Assembly: GCF_000819725.1 (NCBI RefSeq)
Contig: NZ_CDDH01000046.1
Span: forward strand, 1-64,000
Direction: 5' to 3'
DNA from: Aeromonas australiensis
Lineage (GTDB): Bacteria > Pseudomonadota > Gammaproteobacteria > Enterobacterales > Aeromonadaceae
Length of the DNA stretch: 64,000 nt
Shown: positions 43,880-53,331 of the stretch, piece after piece
How positions within the stretch are numbered: the stretch's first letter is position 1
Layout of the letters: the number at the start of each line of letters is the position of its first letter
Notes under the pieces: model-generated
Told to the model about the DNA's origin: nothing
Seen by the model: only the letters and a program-made list of their open reading frames with translations
Databases searched by the model: none
Program-made: the position numbers and the translations under genes

Positions 43880-45831
43880 GGCTTGGCCTCCTCCTCACGA
43901 CGGCCGAAACGGTAACGCTTGTCCAGCATTGCCAGCACGCCACCGATAGCCATAAAGGCACCCCCAAACCAGATCCAGCGCACGAACGGCTTGTAGTAGA
44001 TCCGCACCGCCCAGGCCCCATTGTCGAGCTGTTCCCCGAGCGCCGCATAGAGGTCGCGGGTGATACCGGCATCGATAGCCGCTTCGGTCATCGGCATCCG
44101 GGTCACCTTGTACATCCGCTTCTCTGGCTTGAGCAGGGCGACTTGCTTGCCATCCCGATGCACTTCCAGCACCCCCTTGAAGCCATCGTAGTTGGGGCCG
44201 TTATGCTCTTTGATCCCGGCAAAGACAAATTCGTAATCGGCAAAGTGCACCCGATCACCCGCCTGCATCCGCAGATCCTTCTCGATGCTGTAGTTCTGGG
44301 TACAAGCGATGCCGATAATACTCACGGCAAGGCCCACATGACCGAGGATCATGGCCCAGTGGCTGTTGCCAAGCTTGCGCACACCGATGACAAAGGGGTG
44401 TTTGTGGGTGGCACGCACCCAGGTTTCCTGAACGCTGGTAACGATGATCCAGGCCCCCAGACCAATCCCTACCGCCGCCCACGGTTTGAAGGTTTCGGCA
44501 AAAAGCAGCGGCAATAGCAGGGCTGCAGCCAGGCTCAGCACCAGTGCCACTATCACCTTGCTTTTGAGTTCGCCAAGATCCTGGCGACGCCAGCGAAACA
44601 GCGGGCCAACCCCCAACAACAGCGCAAACGGGATGATCAGCCAGCTGTAGATCTGGTTGAAGAAAGGGGTACCGATAGAGATGCTGCCAAGCCCCAGCTC
44701 CTTGTGCACCAAGGGCAACAAGGTGCCGAGCAGAACGGTCAACAGGCCCGCCACCAGCATGACGTTATTGGCCAGCAACAGGGTCTCACGGCTCCATAAC
44801 TCGTGTTTGCCGTGGCTCTTCACCTGCGAGCCTTTAAAGGCAAACAGCAGCAAGGATGAGCCGATCACCGCCAGCAGGAAACCGAGAATAAACAGGCCAC
44901 GGGTCGGGTCAGAGGCAAATGCATGGACCGATACCAATACGCCGGAGCGCACCAGGAAGGTACCCAGCAGGCTGAGCGAGAAGGCAGAGAGAGCCAGCAA
45001 CACGGTCCACGCCTTGAAGGTGGCGCGCTTCTCGCTCACCGCCAACGAGTGCAGCAGAGCGGTACCCGCCAGCCAGGGCATGAAAGAGGCGTTCTCTACC
45101 GGGTCCCAGAACCACCAGCCACCCCAGCCGAGCTCGTAGTAGGCCCACCAGGAGCCGAGCACGATGCCAAGGGTCAGGAATACCCAGGCTGCCATGGTCC
45201 AGGGGCGCGACCAGCGGGCCCAGGTCGCATCGAGACGGCCGGTCATCAGCGAGGCAATGGCAAAGGCAAAGGCCACCGAGAAACCCACATAACCCATGTA
45301 GAGCATCGGTGGATGGAAGATAAGACCCGGGTCCTGCAGCAGTGGATTGAGGTCACGGCCATCGACCGGAAAGTAGGGCAGCGTGCGGGTAAAAGGATCA
45401 GAGGTGAACAGCACGAAGGCGGTAAAGCCAACCGAGATCAAGCCCAACACGCCGAGTACCCGCGCGACGGCATCAAGTGGCAAACTGCGACTGAACAGGG
45501 CTACCGCCGCAGTCCAGCCACCCAGGGTCAGGACCCACAGCAGCAGGGAACCTTCGTGAGCCCCCCACACCGCCGAGATGCGATAGGCGAGCGGCAACAA
45601 GCTGTTGGAGTTGGTGGCCACATACTGCACGGTGAAGTCGTTGTCGATAAAGGCCCAGGTCAGGCAAAGAAACGACAGCAGCAGCAACAAAAACTGGGCA
45701 TAGGCGAGTGGACGGGCTGTCGACATCATGCCAAGGCGCCCCCAACTGGCACCCAGCAACGGGTAGCTACCCAGCAGCAAGGCGGTGGCAAAGGCCAGGA
45801 TCAGCGCAAATTGGCCTAATTCCGGGATCAT
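43876..45831 (-). CDS. ccmF: Heme lyase subunit CcmF
   Basis: 651 residues, about 15 membrane segments. Tryptophan-rich WWD motif WGGWWFWDPVENASFMPW (about 234-251), conserved periplasmic His residues, and a C-terminal soluble loop. Core of the cytochrome c heme lyase with CcmH and CcmI. Next to ccmE and ccmG. Confidence 0.97.
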   Translation of the reverse strand: MIPELGQFALILAFATALLLGSYPLLGASWGRLGMMSTARPLAYAQFLLLLLSFLCLTWAFIDNDFTVQYVATNSNSLLPLAYRISAVWGAHEGSLLLWVLTLGGWTAAVALFSRSLPLDAVARVLGVLGLISVGFTAFVLFTSDPFTRTLPYFPVDGRDLNPLLQDPGLIFHPPMLYMGYVGFSVAFAFAIASLMTGRLDATWARWSRPWTMAAWVFLTLGIVLGSWWAYYELGWGGWWFWDPVENASFMPWLAGTALLHSLAVSEKRATFKAWTVLLALSAFSLSLLGTFLVRSGVLVSVHAFASDPTRGLFILGFLLAVIGSSLLLFAFKGSQVKSHGKHELWSRETLLLANNVMLVAGLLTVLLGTLLPLVHKELGLGSISIGTPFFNQIYSWLIIPFALLLGVGPLFRWRRQDLGELKSKVIVALVLSLAAALLLPLLFAETFKPWAAVGIGLGAWIIVTSVQETWVRATHKHPFVIGVRKLGNSHWAMILGHVGLAVSIIGIACTQNYSIEKDLRMQAGDRVHFADYEFVFAGIKEHNGPNYDGFKGVLEVHRDGKQVALLKPEKRMYKVTRMPMTEAAIDAGITRDLYAALGEQLDNGAWAVRIYYKPFVRWIWFGGAFMAIGGVLAMLDKRYRFGRREEEAKP

Positions 45832-45913
45832 GAAGAAATTCCTTTCAATTGAACGATGGCAACAGCCGCATCACACACGGCAAGCAAAGCAGAAAAGGCA
45901 AACGCTACAGGGC

Positions 45914-46405
45914 TCACTGCTTGGCGCCCTTCAACTGTGCCTCGGTATACTCAGGCTTGAAATGCATCCCCTTGGTCGCGTCGGCCACTTCCGGTGGCAT
46001 GTAGTTCTCATCATGCTTGGCCAGCACTTCGAACGCCTCGACGGTGGTGGCATCCTTGAGGGTGCCCTGAGCGACAATTCCCTGCCCTTCACGGAACAGA
46101 TCCGGCAGGATGCCATCGAATTGGACGACCACCTGATGGCCACCATTGTCGATCAGATTGAAGGAGACCTTGAGGCTGGTCGGGTCACGCTGGACCGTAC
46201 CAGGCACAACCAGGCCACCGATCCGCAGACGTTGACCCTCTTCCGGCTTAATCTTGTCCGGCCCTTTCCCCTCCACTAACTCACTCGGGGTATAGAAGAG
46301 GTCAATATTCTGACTGAGGGCGTAGAGCACTAGCCCGCTGACGGTGGCCAGACCCAGGGTGATGGCCAGAATGATGGTGAGGCGTTTTTTACGTCTCGGG
46401 TTCAT
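45914..46405 (-). CDS. ccmE: Periplasmic heme chaperone CcmE
   Basis: 163 residues. N-terminal anchor (about 9-27), OB-fold, and the heme-binding [12 protein letters not shown] with the His that forms the covalent heme bond. Overlaps ccmD by ATGA. Confidence 0.96.
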   Translation of the reverse strand: MNPRRKKRLTIILAITLGLATVSGLVLYALSQNIDLFYTPSELVEGKGPDKIKPEEGQRLRIGGLVVPGTVQRDPTSLKVSFNLIDNGGHQVVVQFDGILPDLFREGQGIVAQGTLKDATTVEAFEVLAKHDENYMPPEVADATKGMHFKPEYTEAQLKGAKQ

Positions 46406-46608
46406 AGGGTGTTCTCCATCTGCCGGGCCGCCTTGCGACGGGCCTCACGAGCCTGTTTTCTGCGCAACTCGCCAAGCAAGCTACGGGTTTTCATACGGGT
46501 AGAAATGACAATGCCGACCAGACACACCAGTGTCATGCCAAAAGAGAGCCAGACATAGAAGGCGTAACCGCCCATCGCCATAAAATCACTGAAAGAGGCA
46601 AAGTGCAT
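46402..46608 (-). CDS. ccmD: Heme exporter subunit CcmD
   Basis: 68 residues from the ATG at 46608. Start [24 protein letters not shown], one membrane helix, then a strongly basic tail ([15 protein letters not shown]). Small partner of CcmABC needed to release holo-CcmE. Two bases after the ccmC stop codon. Confidence 0.93.
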   Translation of the reverse strand: MHFASFSDFMAMGGYAFYVWLSFGMTLVCLVGIVISTRMKTRSLLGELRRKQAREARRKAARQMENTL

Positions 46609-46610
46609 GC

Positions 46611-47351
46611 TTACTTCTCCTGCTCGGCAAGAGCGATGACCCAGGGACGATGCCACTCCCGCAGCAAAAGTTCATTGCGAAAACGCATCAGAGTCAGTGC
46701 CCCGAGAAACGCGGCAAACGCCAGGAGCATGATAAGCAGTGGCCAGAGCATCTCGGGGGAAATGGAGGGTTTAGCAAATTTGGTGATGGTGGCACCTTGA
46801 TGCAGGGTGTTCCACCACTCCACCGAGTAGTGAATGATCGGCAGATTAATCACCCCCACCAGTGCCAGAATACCTGCAGCACGGCCTGCCACTACCTTGT
46901 CGCTAAAGGCGTTGTAAAGGGCAATCACGCCAAGGTAGAGAAACAACAGGATCAGTTCCGAAGTGAGCCGCGCATCCCACACCCACCAGGTACCCCACAT
47001 CGGCTTACCCCAGGCCGCACCGGTAAAGAGGGCGATAAAGGTAAATACGGCGCCCACCGGTGCAATGGCTGCAACCGTCATGTCCGCCATCCGCAGCTGC
47101 CACACCAATCCGATAAAGGCAGCCACCGCCATGGTGGAGTAAGCCCCCATGGAGAGAATGGCGGAAGGCACATGGATATAGATTATCCGGAACGAATCCC
47201 CCTGTTGATAATCCGCCGGCGCAAACGCGAGGCCCCAGACAGTACCGATCACAAACGACAGCAGACTAATCACCGCAAACCAGGGTAACAAGTTACCGGC
47301 CAGTTGATAGGCACGCTCCGGTTTGGCATAAGGGTGCAACCATTTCCACAT
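46611..47351 (-). CDS. ccmC: Heme exporter / handling protein CcmC
   Basis: 246 residues, six membrane segments, WWD motif WGKPMWGTWWVWDARLTSEL (about 125-144) and flanking His residues that place heme on CcmE. Starts MWKWLHPYAKPERAYQLAGNLLPW. Separated from ccmB by 170 bases containing a terminator-like hairpin. Confidence 0.96.
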   Translation of the reverse strand: MWKWLHPYAKPERAYQLAGNLLPWFAVISLLSFVIGTVWGLAFAPADYQQGDSFRIIYIHVPSAILSMGAYSTMAVAAFIGLVWQLRMADMTVAAIAPVGAVFTFIALFTGAAWGKPMWGTWWVWDARLTSELILLFLYLGVIALYNAFSDKVVAGRAAGILALVGVINLPIIHYSVEWWNTLHQGATITKFAKPSISPEMLWPLLIMLLAFAAFLGALTLMRFRNELLLREWHRPWVIALAEQEK

Positions 47352-47475
47352 AGCTCACAAAACCTTTTTGTTATTAATCGTTTGGCGAGGCCTACCATAC
47401 CGACCACGGGGCTGCATCAAATACCCCGAAAGCAATAAGCGGCGCTCTCCTTGATCCATCGCAACATTATTTTTT

Positions 47476-47498
47476 ATAAAAAGACTCCGTTCGGAGCC
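47476..47498 (-). terminator. Terminator-like hairpin after ccmB
   Basis: On the minus strand GGCTCCG-AA-CGGAGTC (one G-U pair) is followed by TTTTTATAAA. It would separate ccmAB from ccmC to ccmI or give partial read-through. Confidence 0.6.
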
Positions 47499-47521
47499 AA
47501 ACCTAATTCAACTCACCGCCA

Positions 47522-48190
47522 TCAGTTGAGGCTGACTCGCAACGCCGCCGCTACAGCCAGCGGTGTCAATGTCAGGGCCCCCACCAGCATGGCTGCCAGA
47601 ATGGCAAGCTGGCCGTCATAGGGCAAGCTCATCCCTGCCGCATCAATGGCGGATGTGGCAAAAATCAGTACCGGAATATAGAGCGGCAGGATCAGCAGAC
47701 TGAGCAGCACTCCCCCTTTACGCAGCCCTACCGTCAACGCAACCCCGACCGCGCCAAGCAAGCTCAGCACCGGTGTGCCAAGGGCCAGTGTCGCGACAAC
47801 GGCCAGATAGGTGCTCATATCCAGCGATAGCAAAATCGCCAGCAAGGGAGAGATAAGCAGCAGCGGTAATCCTGTCAGCAGCCAGTGAGCAACCACTTTC
47901 GCCAGCGCCAGCAATCCCAGCGGATACGGCATCAGCATCATCTGCTCCAGCGCGCCATCGGTAAAGTCGTCGCGAAATAGTCGCTCCAGCGACAGCATGG
48001 CCGCCAATAGCGCCGCCACCCAGATAATCCCCGGAGCAATACGGGCCAGCAGTTTGGGCTCCGGGCCAATGCCTAACGGAAACAGAGTGATGACGATGAG
48101 GAAAAACCAGAGCGGATTGAGAATATCGGAACGCTGACGCAGGGCTATCAGCAGTTCACGGTGAATAAGATGCATAACAGCGCGCAACAT
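47522..48190 (-). CDS. ccmB: Heme exporter ABC permease CcmB
   Basis: 222 residues, six membrane segments; NPLWFFLIVITLFPLGIGPEPKLLARIAPGIIWVAALL and GAVGVALTVGLRKGGVLLSLLILPLYIP are family signatures. Start at 48190 has GGAG seven bases upstream; an internal ATG at 48175 is less likely. It follows ccmA by four bases. Confidence 0.95.
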   Translation of the reverse strand: MLRAVMHLIHRELLIALRQRSDILNPLWFFLIVITLFPLGIGPEPKLLARIAPGIIWVAALLAAMLSLERLFRDDFTDGALEQMMLMPYPLGLLALAKVVAHWLLTGLPLLLISPLLAILLSLDMSTYLAVVATLALGTPVLSLLGAVGVALTVGLRKGGVLLSLLILPLYIPVLIFATSAIDAAGMSLPYDGQLAILAAMLVGALTLTPLAVAAALRVSLN

Positions 48191-48194
48191 GAAG

Positions 48195-48839
48195 TTACTC
48201 CTGCAATGTCGAGCTAACGGGGGTCAACGAAATGGTCTTCAGTTTTCCCTGCATCAGGGTCAGATCCTGATGGGTGGTGAGGATCACCATGCCCCCCCGC
48301 TCGGCGTGGGCCAGAAAGAGCTGCTCGAGCACCTTGACCCCCTGCTTGTCGATGGCCGTAAAGGGCTCATCGAGGATCCAGAGCGCCGGTTTTTGTGACA
48401 GCCAGAGTCTGGCCAGAGCCACGCGGCGTTGTTGACCGGCGGAGAGTTGTCCGGCCGGGTTCTCTTCAAAGCCGGCCAGCCCTACCTTGGCCAATATCTG
48501 CCACAAATCGCTCTCTGCCTGCTGCGGGTGATGCAACTGCTGGTAGAACTTCAGGTTTTCCAAAGGGGTCAGTGCCGCTTTGACGCCGGGCTGATGACCG
48601 AGATAGAGCAGATGAGCATGATACTCATCACGGCAGTGACGAATATTCTCCCCATTCCAGTACACCTCACCGGCAAATGGCTGCGACAACCCGGTCAACA
48701 ACCGCAACAAACTGGTCTTGCCGACCCCGTTGGGCCCTTCAATTTGCACCAGTTCGCCGGGTTCTACGGAGAAAGAGAGGTATTCAAACAGAGTGCGATC
48801 TTCGCGCACGCAGCTCAGATTGTTAACTTGAAGCAGCAT
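48195..48839 (-). CDS. ccmA: Heme exporter ABC ATPase CcmA
   Basis: 214 residues. Walker [10 protein letters not shown] (about 35-43), signature [14 protein letters not shown] (about 132-145), Walker B ALWILDEP. Powers release of holo-CcmE together with CcmB, CcmC and CcmD. First gene of the ccm locus; the 168 bases between it and the palindrome near 49007 hold the promoter. Confidence 0.96.
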   Translation of the reverse strand: MLLQVNNLSCVREDRTLFEYLSFSVEPGELVQIEGPNGVGKTSLLRLLTGLSQPFAGEVYWNGENIRHCRDEYHAHLLYLGHQPGVKAALTPLENLKFYQQLHHPQQAESDLWQILAKVGLAGFEENPAGQLSAGQQRRVALARLWLSQKPALWILDEPFTAIDKQGVKVLEQLFLAHAERGGMVILTTHQDLTLMQGKLKTISLTPVSSTLQE

Positions 48840-49006
48840 GGGGATGTTTTCAGAGAAAATGAAGCGGTCTGCATCTTAACACAGTATTGGAATACGTCTT
48901 TTCAAAGAGGCAACAATTGAACGGACTGGCGACCGGGATCACAAAGAAAAATGTGGTGGAAATACCCCGCTCAACGCAATTGGGGGAAAAGCAGCTTCGC
49001 CATAAC

Positions 49007-49034
49007 ATTCAGGAAGGCAATTGCCTTCCTGAAT
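49007..49034 (-). terminator. 28-base perfect palindrome after the DUF2802 gene
   Basis: ATTCAGGAAGGCAA followed immediately by TTGCCTTCCTGAAT: 14-base arms with no spacer, two bases from the end of the last chemotaxis-operon gene. Most simply the operon's terminating or 3'-protecting hairpin; there is no T tract. Confidence 0.6.
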
Positions 49035-49036
49035 CA

Positions 49037-49426
49037 TCAAGAGCGGCCTTTTCGCAATGATATCAAAAGCTCGGCTTCTGCCTTTGGCAACTCGCACTCA
49101 CTCATGACCTCATCAAGATCGGCGCCCAGTTCGACCATCTTGGCCGCTCGGCTGTAGAGCCTGCGTTCGGGATCCTGCATGGTCAGCTCTTGCTGGCGAT
49201 CATTCACCTGCTGCATCGCCCCTTCAACCGACTGCAGACGCTGCCCCATGCCAATGGCACCGGTATGGAGTTCCATCATCTGCTTGCGCAGGCTCTCAAG
49301 CTGACTTTGCAGCGTTACCACACTAGCCTCGGACTCCTGCTTATTGCGCTTGCTCTTGAACCAGATATAAGAGGCAAACGCCAAGGCAACCAGGGACACC
49401 CCCAAGGCAACCATCTCGATTATCAA
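49037..49426 (-). CDS. DUF2802 family protein
   Basis: 129 residues from a TTG at 49426 with AAGGTG upstream; the ATG at 49414 (MVALGVSLV) is an alternative. One N-terminal membrane helix (about 4-23), a coiled-coil region (about 30-80) and a conserved C-terminal RLYSRAAKMVELGADLDEVMSECELPKAEAELLISL, which resembles a helix-turn-helix. The family is encoded next to cheW at the end of polar flagellar operons in Pseudomonas, Vibrio and Shewanella. Function unknown. Confidence 0.88.
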   Translation of the reverse strand: MIIEMVALGVSLVALAFASYIWFKSKRNKQESEASVVTLQSQLESLRKQMMELHTGAIGMGQRLQSVEGAMQQVNDRQQELTMQDPERRLYSRAAKMVELGADLDEVMSECELPKAEAELLISLRKGRS

Positions 49427-49442
49427 ACCATCACCTTACTTA

Positions 49443-49931
49443 TCAGAGGGAACCGATATCTTCCCACTCTTCATCAGAGAGCAACTTGTTCAAGTCAACC
49501 AGGATCAGCAGTTGCCCATCGCGGTTACTCACCCCCTGAATAAACTTGGCACTCTCTTCAGTGCCGACTGCAGGTGCTGCATCAATCTCGGAAGAGCGCA
49601 GGTAAACCACCTCTGCCACACTGTCAACCATGATGCCAATCACCTGCTTTTCGGCCTCAATGATCACGATGCGGGAGTTTTCACTCACCTCACCGGAAGG
49701 CAGACCGAAACGGGAACGGGTATCGATAACAGTCACCACATTGCCACGCAGGTTGATGATGCCCAACACGTATTCTGGCGCCCCCGGCACCGGCGCAATT
49801 TCGGTGTAGCGCAACACCTCCTGAACCTGCATCACATTGATGCCATAGGTTTCGTTTTCCAGTTGGAAGGTTACCCATTGCAGCACTTCATCTTCGGCCA
49901 GATTCTGTGCGATATTGCGCTTTTCTGTCAT
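49443..49931 (-). CDS. cheW: Chemotaxis coupling protein CheW
   Basis: 162 residues. Two beta-barrel subdomains with LQWVTFQLENETYGINVMQVQEVLRY, GAPEYVLGIINLRGNVVTVIDTR, and GIMVDSVAEVVYL. Couples methyl-accepting receptors to CheA. Follows parP by 69 bases. Confidence 0.96.
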   Translation of the reverse strand: MTEKRNIAQNLAEDEVLQWVTFQLENETYGINVMQVQEVLRYTEIAPVPGAPEYVLGIINLRGNVVTVIDTRSRFGLPSGEVSENSRIVIIEAEKQVIGIMVDSVAEVVYLRSSEIDAAPAVGTEESAKFIQGVSNRDGQLLILVDLNKLLSDEEWEDIGSL

Positions 49932-50000
49932 GCTTTTATTCCTTTTATAAAAACGTCTACTGCTAAAACTAGCAATAAAACAGCTCGATTGCAGAAGTTA

Positions 50001-50873
50001 TCAGCGACCTTCTATGTTAACCCCACGCTCCAGCAACAGGAGCAGTTCGCGAACATGTAACAGGGCACACATTTTTTCTTTAACCATACCCGCCAACCAG
50101 GGACGCTTGCCCTCTTGATGGCGCCATTTCACTTGGTCCCGGTGTAACAATTCAGTCCCTTTGAGATGATGGCAAGCTAATCCCCAGGGTGATTCACCAA
50201 GCATAATCAGATACTTATAATCATCCATCTCTAGATGTTGACCCGGCATGACCCATTGGGCAGTATCAACCACATTCATCTTCTGCTCGCGGGAAGTCAT
50301 GATCCCCTTGTACCAGCCCGGCTGGCCAAACAGGGAGGTGATCTCGCCCAGTTGATGAATGCCACCAAGCTCGGTCAACGGCACGGCGAAAGTGACGCCG
50401 GCAACTTCAAAAAAGAGGGCCTGAAACTCTTTGTCGGTATCGATATTTTCCCAAGCGGCAGGTTCACTGGCTTCTAGCGGAGCAACCTCCAGCGCCGTCT
50501 CGGTCAGGATGGTAGTATGGGGCTCTGCAACATCAGGCAGCAAAACTTCCGCAGGCCATTCAGGCTCCACCGGCAACAGTGACTCTTCTGCCACAATCTC
50601 CAACGGAACAGTAAGGGTCACCTCCTGGGTGAAGGCGTCATTTTCAAACTGGACCTGCCCTACCTGAGCCAGCAGCTCACCCAGCTGGGCAAGCCGCGAA
50701 TCGCGTTCAAGGTAAGGGGCCGCGACCACATCGGGGATACTCTGGGGTTGACGTTGCAACTCTAAAACTGGCGCAGCTTGGACTTCCTCCACCTCATCCA
50801 GCACCAGCGGCTCATCGAGCAGCAGGGAGTGGAAATAGTCATCCATCGCCCGAACTTGAATGGTATCTCTCAT
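50001..50873 (-). CDS. parP: ParP-type CheW-domain protein
   Basis: 290 residues: an acidic, variable N-terminal half (about 1-150, with MDDYFHSLLLDEPLVLDEVEE, presumably the receptor/ParC contact region) and a C-terminal CheW-like domain (about 148-285: FQALFFEVAGVTFAVPLTELGGI, GQPGWYKGIMTSREQKMNVVDTA). In Vibrio, ParP holds chemotaxis arrays at the pole with ParC and CheA. ATGA overlap with parC. Confidence 0.88.
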   Translation of the reverse strand: MRDTIQVRAMDDYFHSLLLDEPLVLDEVEEVQAAPVLELQRQPQSIPDVVAAPYLERDSRLAQLGELLAQVGQVQFENDAFTQEVTLTVPLEIVAEESLLPVEPEWPAEVLLPDVAEPHTTILTETALEVAPLEASEPAAWENIDTDKEFQALFFEVAGVTFAVPLTELGGIHQLGEITSLFGQPGWYKGIMTSREQKMNVVDTAQWVMPGQHLEMDDYKYLIMLGESPWGLACHHLKGTELLHRDQVKWRHQEGKRPWLAGMVKEKMCALLHVRELLLLLERGVNIEGR

Positions 50874-51664
50874 GCCGTCACCTCATGAACCCGTTGCCGC
50901 TCAAGGGCATCAAGATGGTTGAGCAGCGTTTCGTATGCATAGGTTCCACGACTCCCGGGAGAATAAATAGACGGGGGGATATGCAGCAAGCTGGCATCCC
51001 GGAACTTGGTATCAATAGGGATCACCGCATTCCATACCGAATCACCATATTGATCCTTGATCGATTTCAAGGTCATCAGAGAAGCACGGGTGCGTTTGTC
51101 GAACATGGTCGGGATCACGGTATAACGGAACTTGTCACGCTTGGAACGCTGCATTATCTCGAATGTTTTCATCATCCGCTCCAACCCCTTGAGGGCCAGA
51201 AATTCGGTCTGGACAGGCACCAGAATGCGATCACAGGCTGCCAGTGCATTGACCATCATCACCCCCAGCACTGGCGGACAATCGATCAGCACATAATCAT
51301 ATTGCTCCTGAATCCGCAGTAGTGCCCGCTTCAGTACCAAGCCCATCCCTTCACGATTGCCCATGACTCGATCAAGGGTCGCCAGGGTAATAGACGCTGG
51401 CAATAAATTGATATTCTCGAACTTTGTCTTTAGCGTCAGTTTATTGACTAGTTCAGCGGTCGGTTTGACCGCTTGAAACAGCTCATAAAGGGTTCCATCC
51501 AGACGATCTGAATCAAAATCAAGATATGCAGTCAGCGAAGCATGGGGGTCGGTATCAATCAACAGCACCCGCTGACCACGCTGGGCCAGGATCCCCGCAA
51601 GCGAGACCACTGTGGTGGTTTTACCCACACCACCTTTCTGGTTGGCAACCGTCCAAACAATCAC
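50870..51664 (-). CDS. parC: ParC, ParA-like ATPase for polar chemotaxis arrays
   Basis: 264 residues. Deviant Walker A NQKGGVGKTTTVVSLAG (about 8-24), switch DTDPHASLTAYLDFD, and DCPPVLGVMMVNAL. Positions chemotaxis arrays at the old pole with ParP; distinct from chromosomal ParA and from topoisomerase IV ParC. Between motB-like and parP genes, the diagnostic location. Confidence 0.93.
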   Translation of the reverse strand: MIVWTVANQKGGVGKTTTVVSLAGILAQRGQRVLLIDTDPHASLTAYLDFDSDRLDGTLYELFQAVKPTAELVNKLTLKTKFENINLLPASITLATLDRVMGNREGMGLVLKRALLRIQEQYDYVLIDCPPVLGVMMVNALAACDRILVPVQTEFLALKGLERMMKTFEIMQRSKRDKFRYTVIPTMFDKRTRASLMTLKSIKDQYGDSVWNAVIPIDTKFRDASLLHIPPSIYSPGSRGTYAYETLLNHLDALERQRVHEVTA

Positions 51665-51668
51665 TGTT

Positions 51669-52589
51669 TCAATCCTGCCTTGTTGTTATGCGTATGCCAC
51701 CACCTGGCAAGGTGATCACCTTTATTTCTCCTGCATCCGCCGCCTGCTGCACAGCAGGTGCCGACTCGGCAACCACCGGGGGCGATGCAACTACAGGGGG
51801 CGGTGGCACCCAGGCAAACTTGGAGATAGCTACCACGACCTTGCGATTCTGCAATCTGCCCTGTTCACTGCTGTTGTCAGCAAAGGGGGAAAACTCGCCA
51901 TATGCTTCAAACGCCAGACGCTGGGGGGCGATACCATCGGCAATCAAACCATTGAGTACCGCCTCGGCACGAGCGGCAGAGAGCGCCCAGTTAGAACGAT
52001 AAATTTCATTATTTATCTGCTGGTTATCGGTATACCCCCGAATCCTTACGTAGTTATCGACCGGTTTGAGAATACTTGAAAGAGTATTAATAATCGGCGC
52101 TGCATTTGGCCCCAAAAAGGCGCTGCCGCTGCCAAACAACAAACCAGAACTGAGTTCAACCGTCAGCCAGTTCTCATCTTGCGTCAATTTGACGATGCCG
52201 GTATCCACCAGCGATCCCATGCTCTGTTGTAACTGCGTATCGAGTTCAGCAAGTGTCGTGCCATCTTGCAGCACTGGCACACCAGATATGGGAGCAAGTG
52301 AAGGGGAAGGGGATGCTGCACTTTCCAGCAAGGATGGTGACGCAGAGACCGCATTGTCCAGCAGGAAATGACCCTGCCCTTCCAGCAAGCCATTGCTGCC
52401 AGCCTGCATGACACTGAACGCCTGACTCATACCAGCGATCACTGCCTGGTACTTATCTTTGTTTACAAGAGCAACTGAGTAGAGCACCACAAACAGGGCA
52501 AAGATCAGTGTCATATAATCAGCATAGGAGACCAGCCAGCGGTCAAGATGCTCGCGACCCTGCAAGTGCAACCCATAGCGCTTGCGCAT
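51669..52589 (-). CDS. motD: Flagellar stator protein, MotB/MotD type
   Basis: 306 residues. One membrane helix with the proton- or ion-conducting Asp24 in SYADYMTLIFALFVVLYS, a Ser/Pro-rich plug-linker, an OmpA-like peptidoglycan-binding domain (IRGYTDNQQINNEIYRSNWALSAARAEAVLNGLI) and a Pro-rich tail (WVPPPPVVASPPVV). Pairs with the preceding MotA-type gene, two bases apart. The location within che genes matches MotCD of Pseudomonas. Confidence 0.9.
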   Translation of the reverse strand: MRKRYGLHLQGREHLDRWLVSYADYMTLIFALFVVLYSVALVNKDKYQAVIAGMSQAFSVMQAGSNGLLEGQGHFLLDNAVSASPSLLESAASPSPSLAPISGVPVLQDGTTLAELDTQLQQSMGSLVDTGIVKLTQDENWLTVELSSGLLFGSGSAFLGPNAAPIINTLSSILKPVDNYVRIRGYTDNQQINNEIYRSNWALSAARAEAVLNGLIADGIAPQRLAFEAYGEFSPFADNSSEQGRLQNRKVVVAISKFAWVPPPPVVASPPVVAESAPAVQQAADAGEIKVITLPGGGIRITTRQD

Positions 52590-52591
52590 GG

Positions 52592-53329
52592 CTACTCTCC
52601 TTTCAAATAGGCCCTGAGTCGACGCTCAACCTGCACTCCATTTTCACCATGAGCGATAGCTAATAGCCCTTCCAGGGTCATCGCCTGAAAGAGTGTATAG
52701 TGATAGTGAAATGCGCGCAGTCGGTTGGCGATCGGCAAGTAGATGAGGTTGGCAAAACCCACCCCATAGATAGTCGCCACAAATGCAACGGCTATGCCTG
52801 TCCCTAGCGCCGATGGATCTTCAAGATTAAACATAGCTTGGATGAGGCCCAGTACTGCACCGATGATCCCGATGGTCGGACTGTATCCCCCCATCGCTTC
52901 GAACACCCGAGCTGCATGTTCATTGCGCTCCTGCTCGATATCGATGTCTGCTTCCAGCAGCATCCGGATATCCTCTATAGATACCCCATCGACAATCATC
53001 CCGAGCCCTTGGCGGGTAAAGCTGTCCTCCTCCTGCTCTGCCTGATTTTCAAGAGCCAGCAGCCCTTGCTGACGCGCAAAAACGGCCCATGATTGCAACC
53101 GTTCAGCTTGCGTCAAGAGATCTTGCCGAGGAGGGGTCAGAAACCATAACAACTGACGCAACGCTAGCAGAATGTACTTGGCTGGGGTTTGCAATATCAC
53201 GGCACCGACTGTACCGCCCAACACGATCACAAAAGCGGGTCCATCCACCAGCGTCAACAGGGAGGCGCCATGCCACAGTTGGGCAATAGCAATCGCCCCC
53301 AATGCCAGGAGCAGACCGAGCAGACCCAT
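52592..53329 (-). CDS. motC: Flagellar stator protein, MotA/MotC type
   Basis: 245 residues with four membrane segments: LLGLLLALGAIAIAQL, GPAFVIVLGGTVGAVIL, then a cytoplasmic domain, and the conserved GGYSPTIGIIGAVLGLIQAM and GIAVAFVATIYGVGFANLIYLP. Forms the torque-generating stator with the MotB-type partner. Two bases from cheB. Confidence 0.92.
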   Translation of the reverse strand: MGLLGLLLALGAIAIAQLWHGASLLTLVDGPAFVIVLGGTVGAVILQTPAKYILLALRQLLWFLTPPRQDLLTQAERLQSWAVFARQQGLLALENQAEQEEDSFTRQGLGMIVDGVSIEDIRMLLEADIDIEQERNEHAARVFEAMGGYSPTIGIIGAVLGLIQAMFNLEDPSALGTGIAVAFVATIYGVGFANLIYLPIANRLRAFHYHYTLFQAMTLEGLLAIAHGENGVQVERRLRAYLKGE

Positions 53330-53331
53330 GA

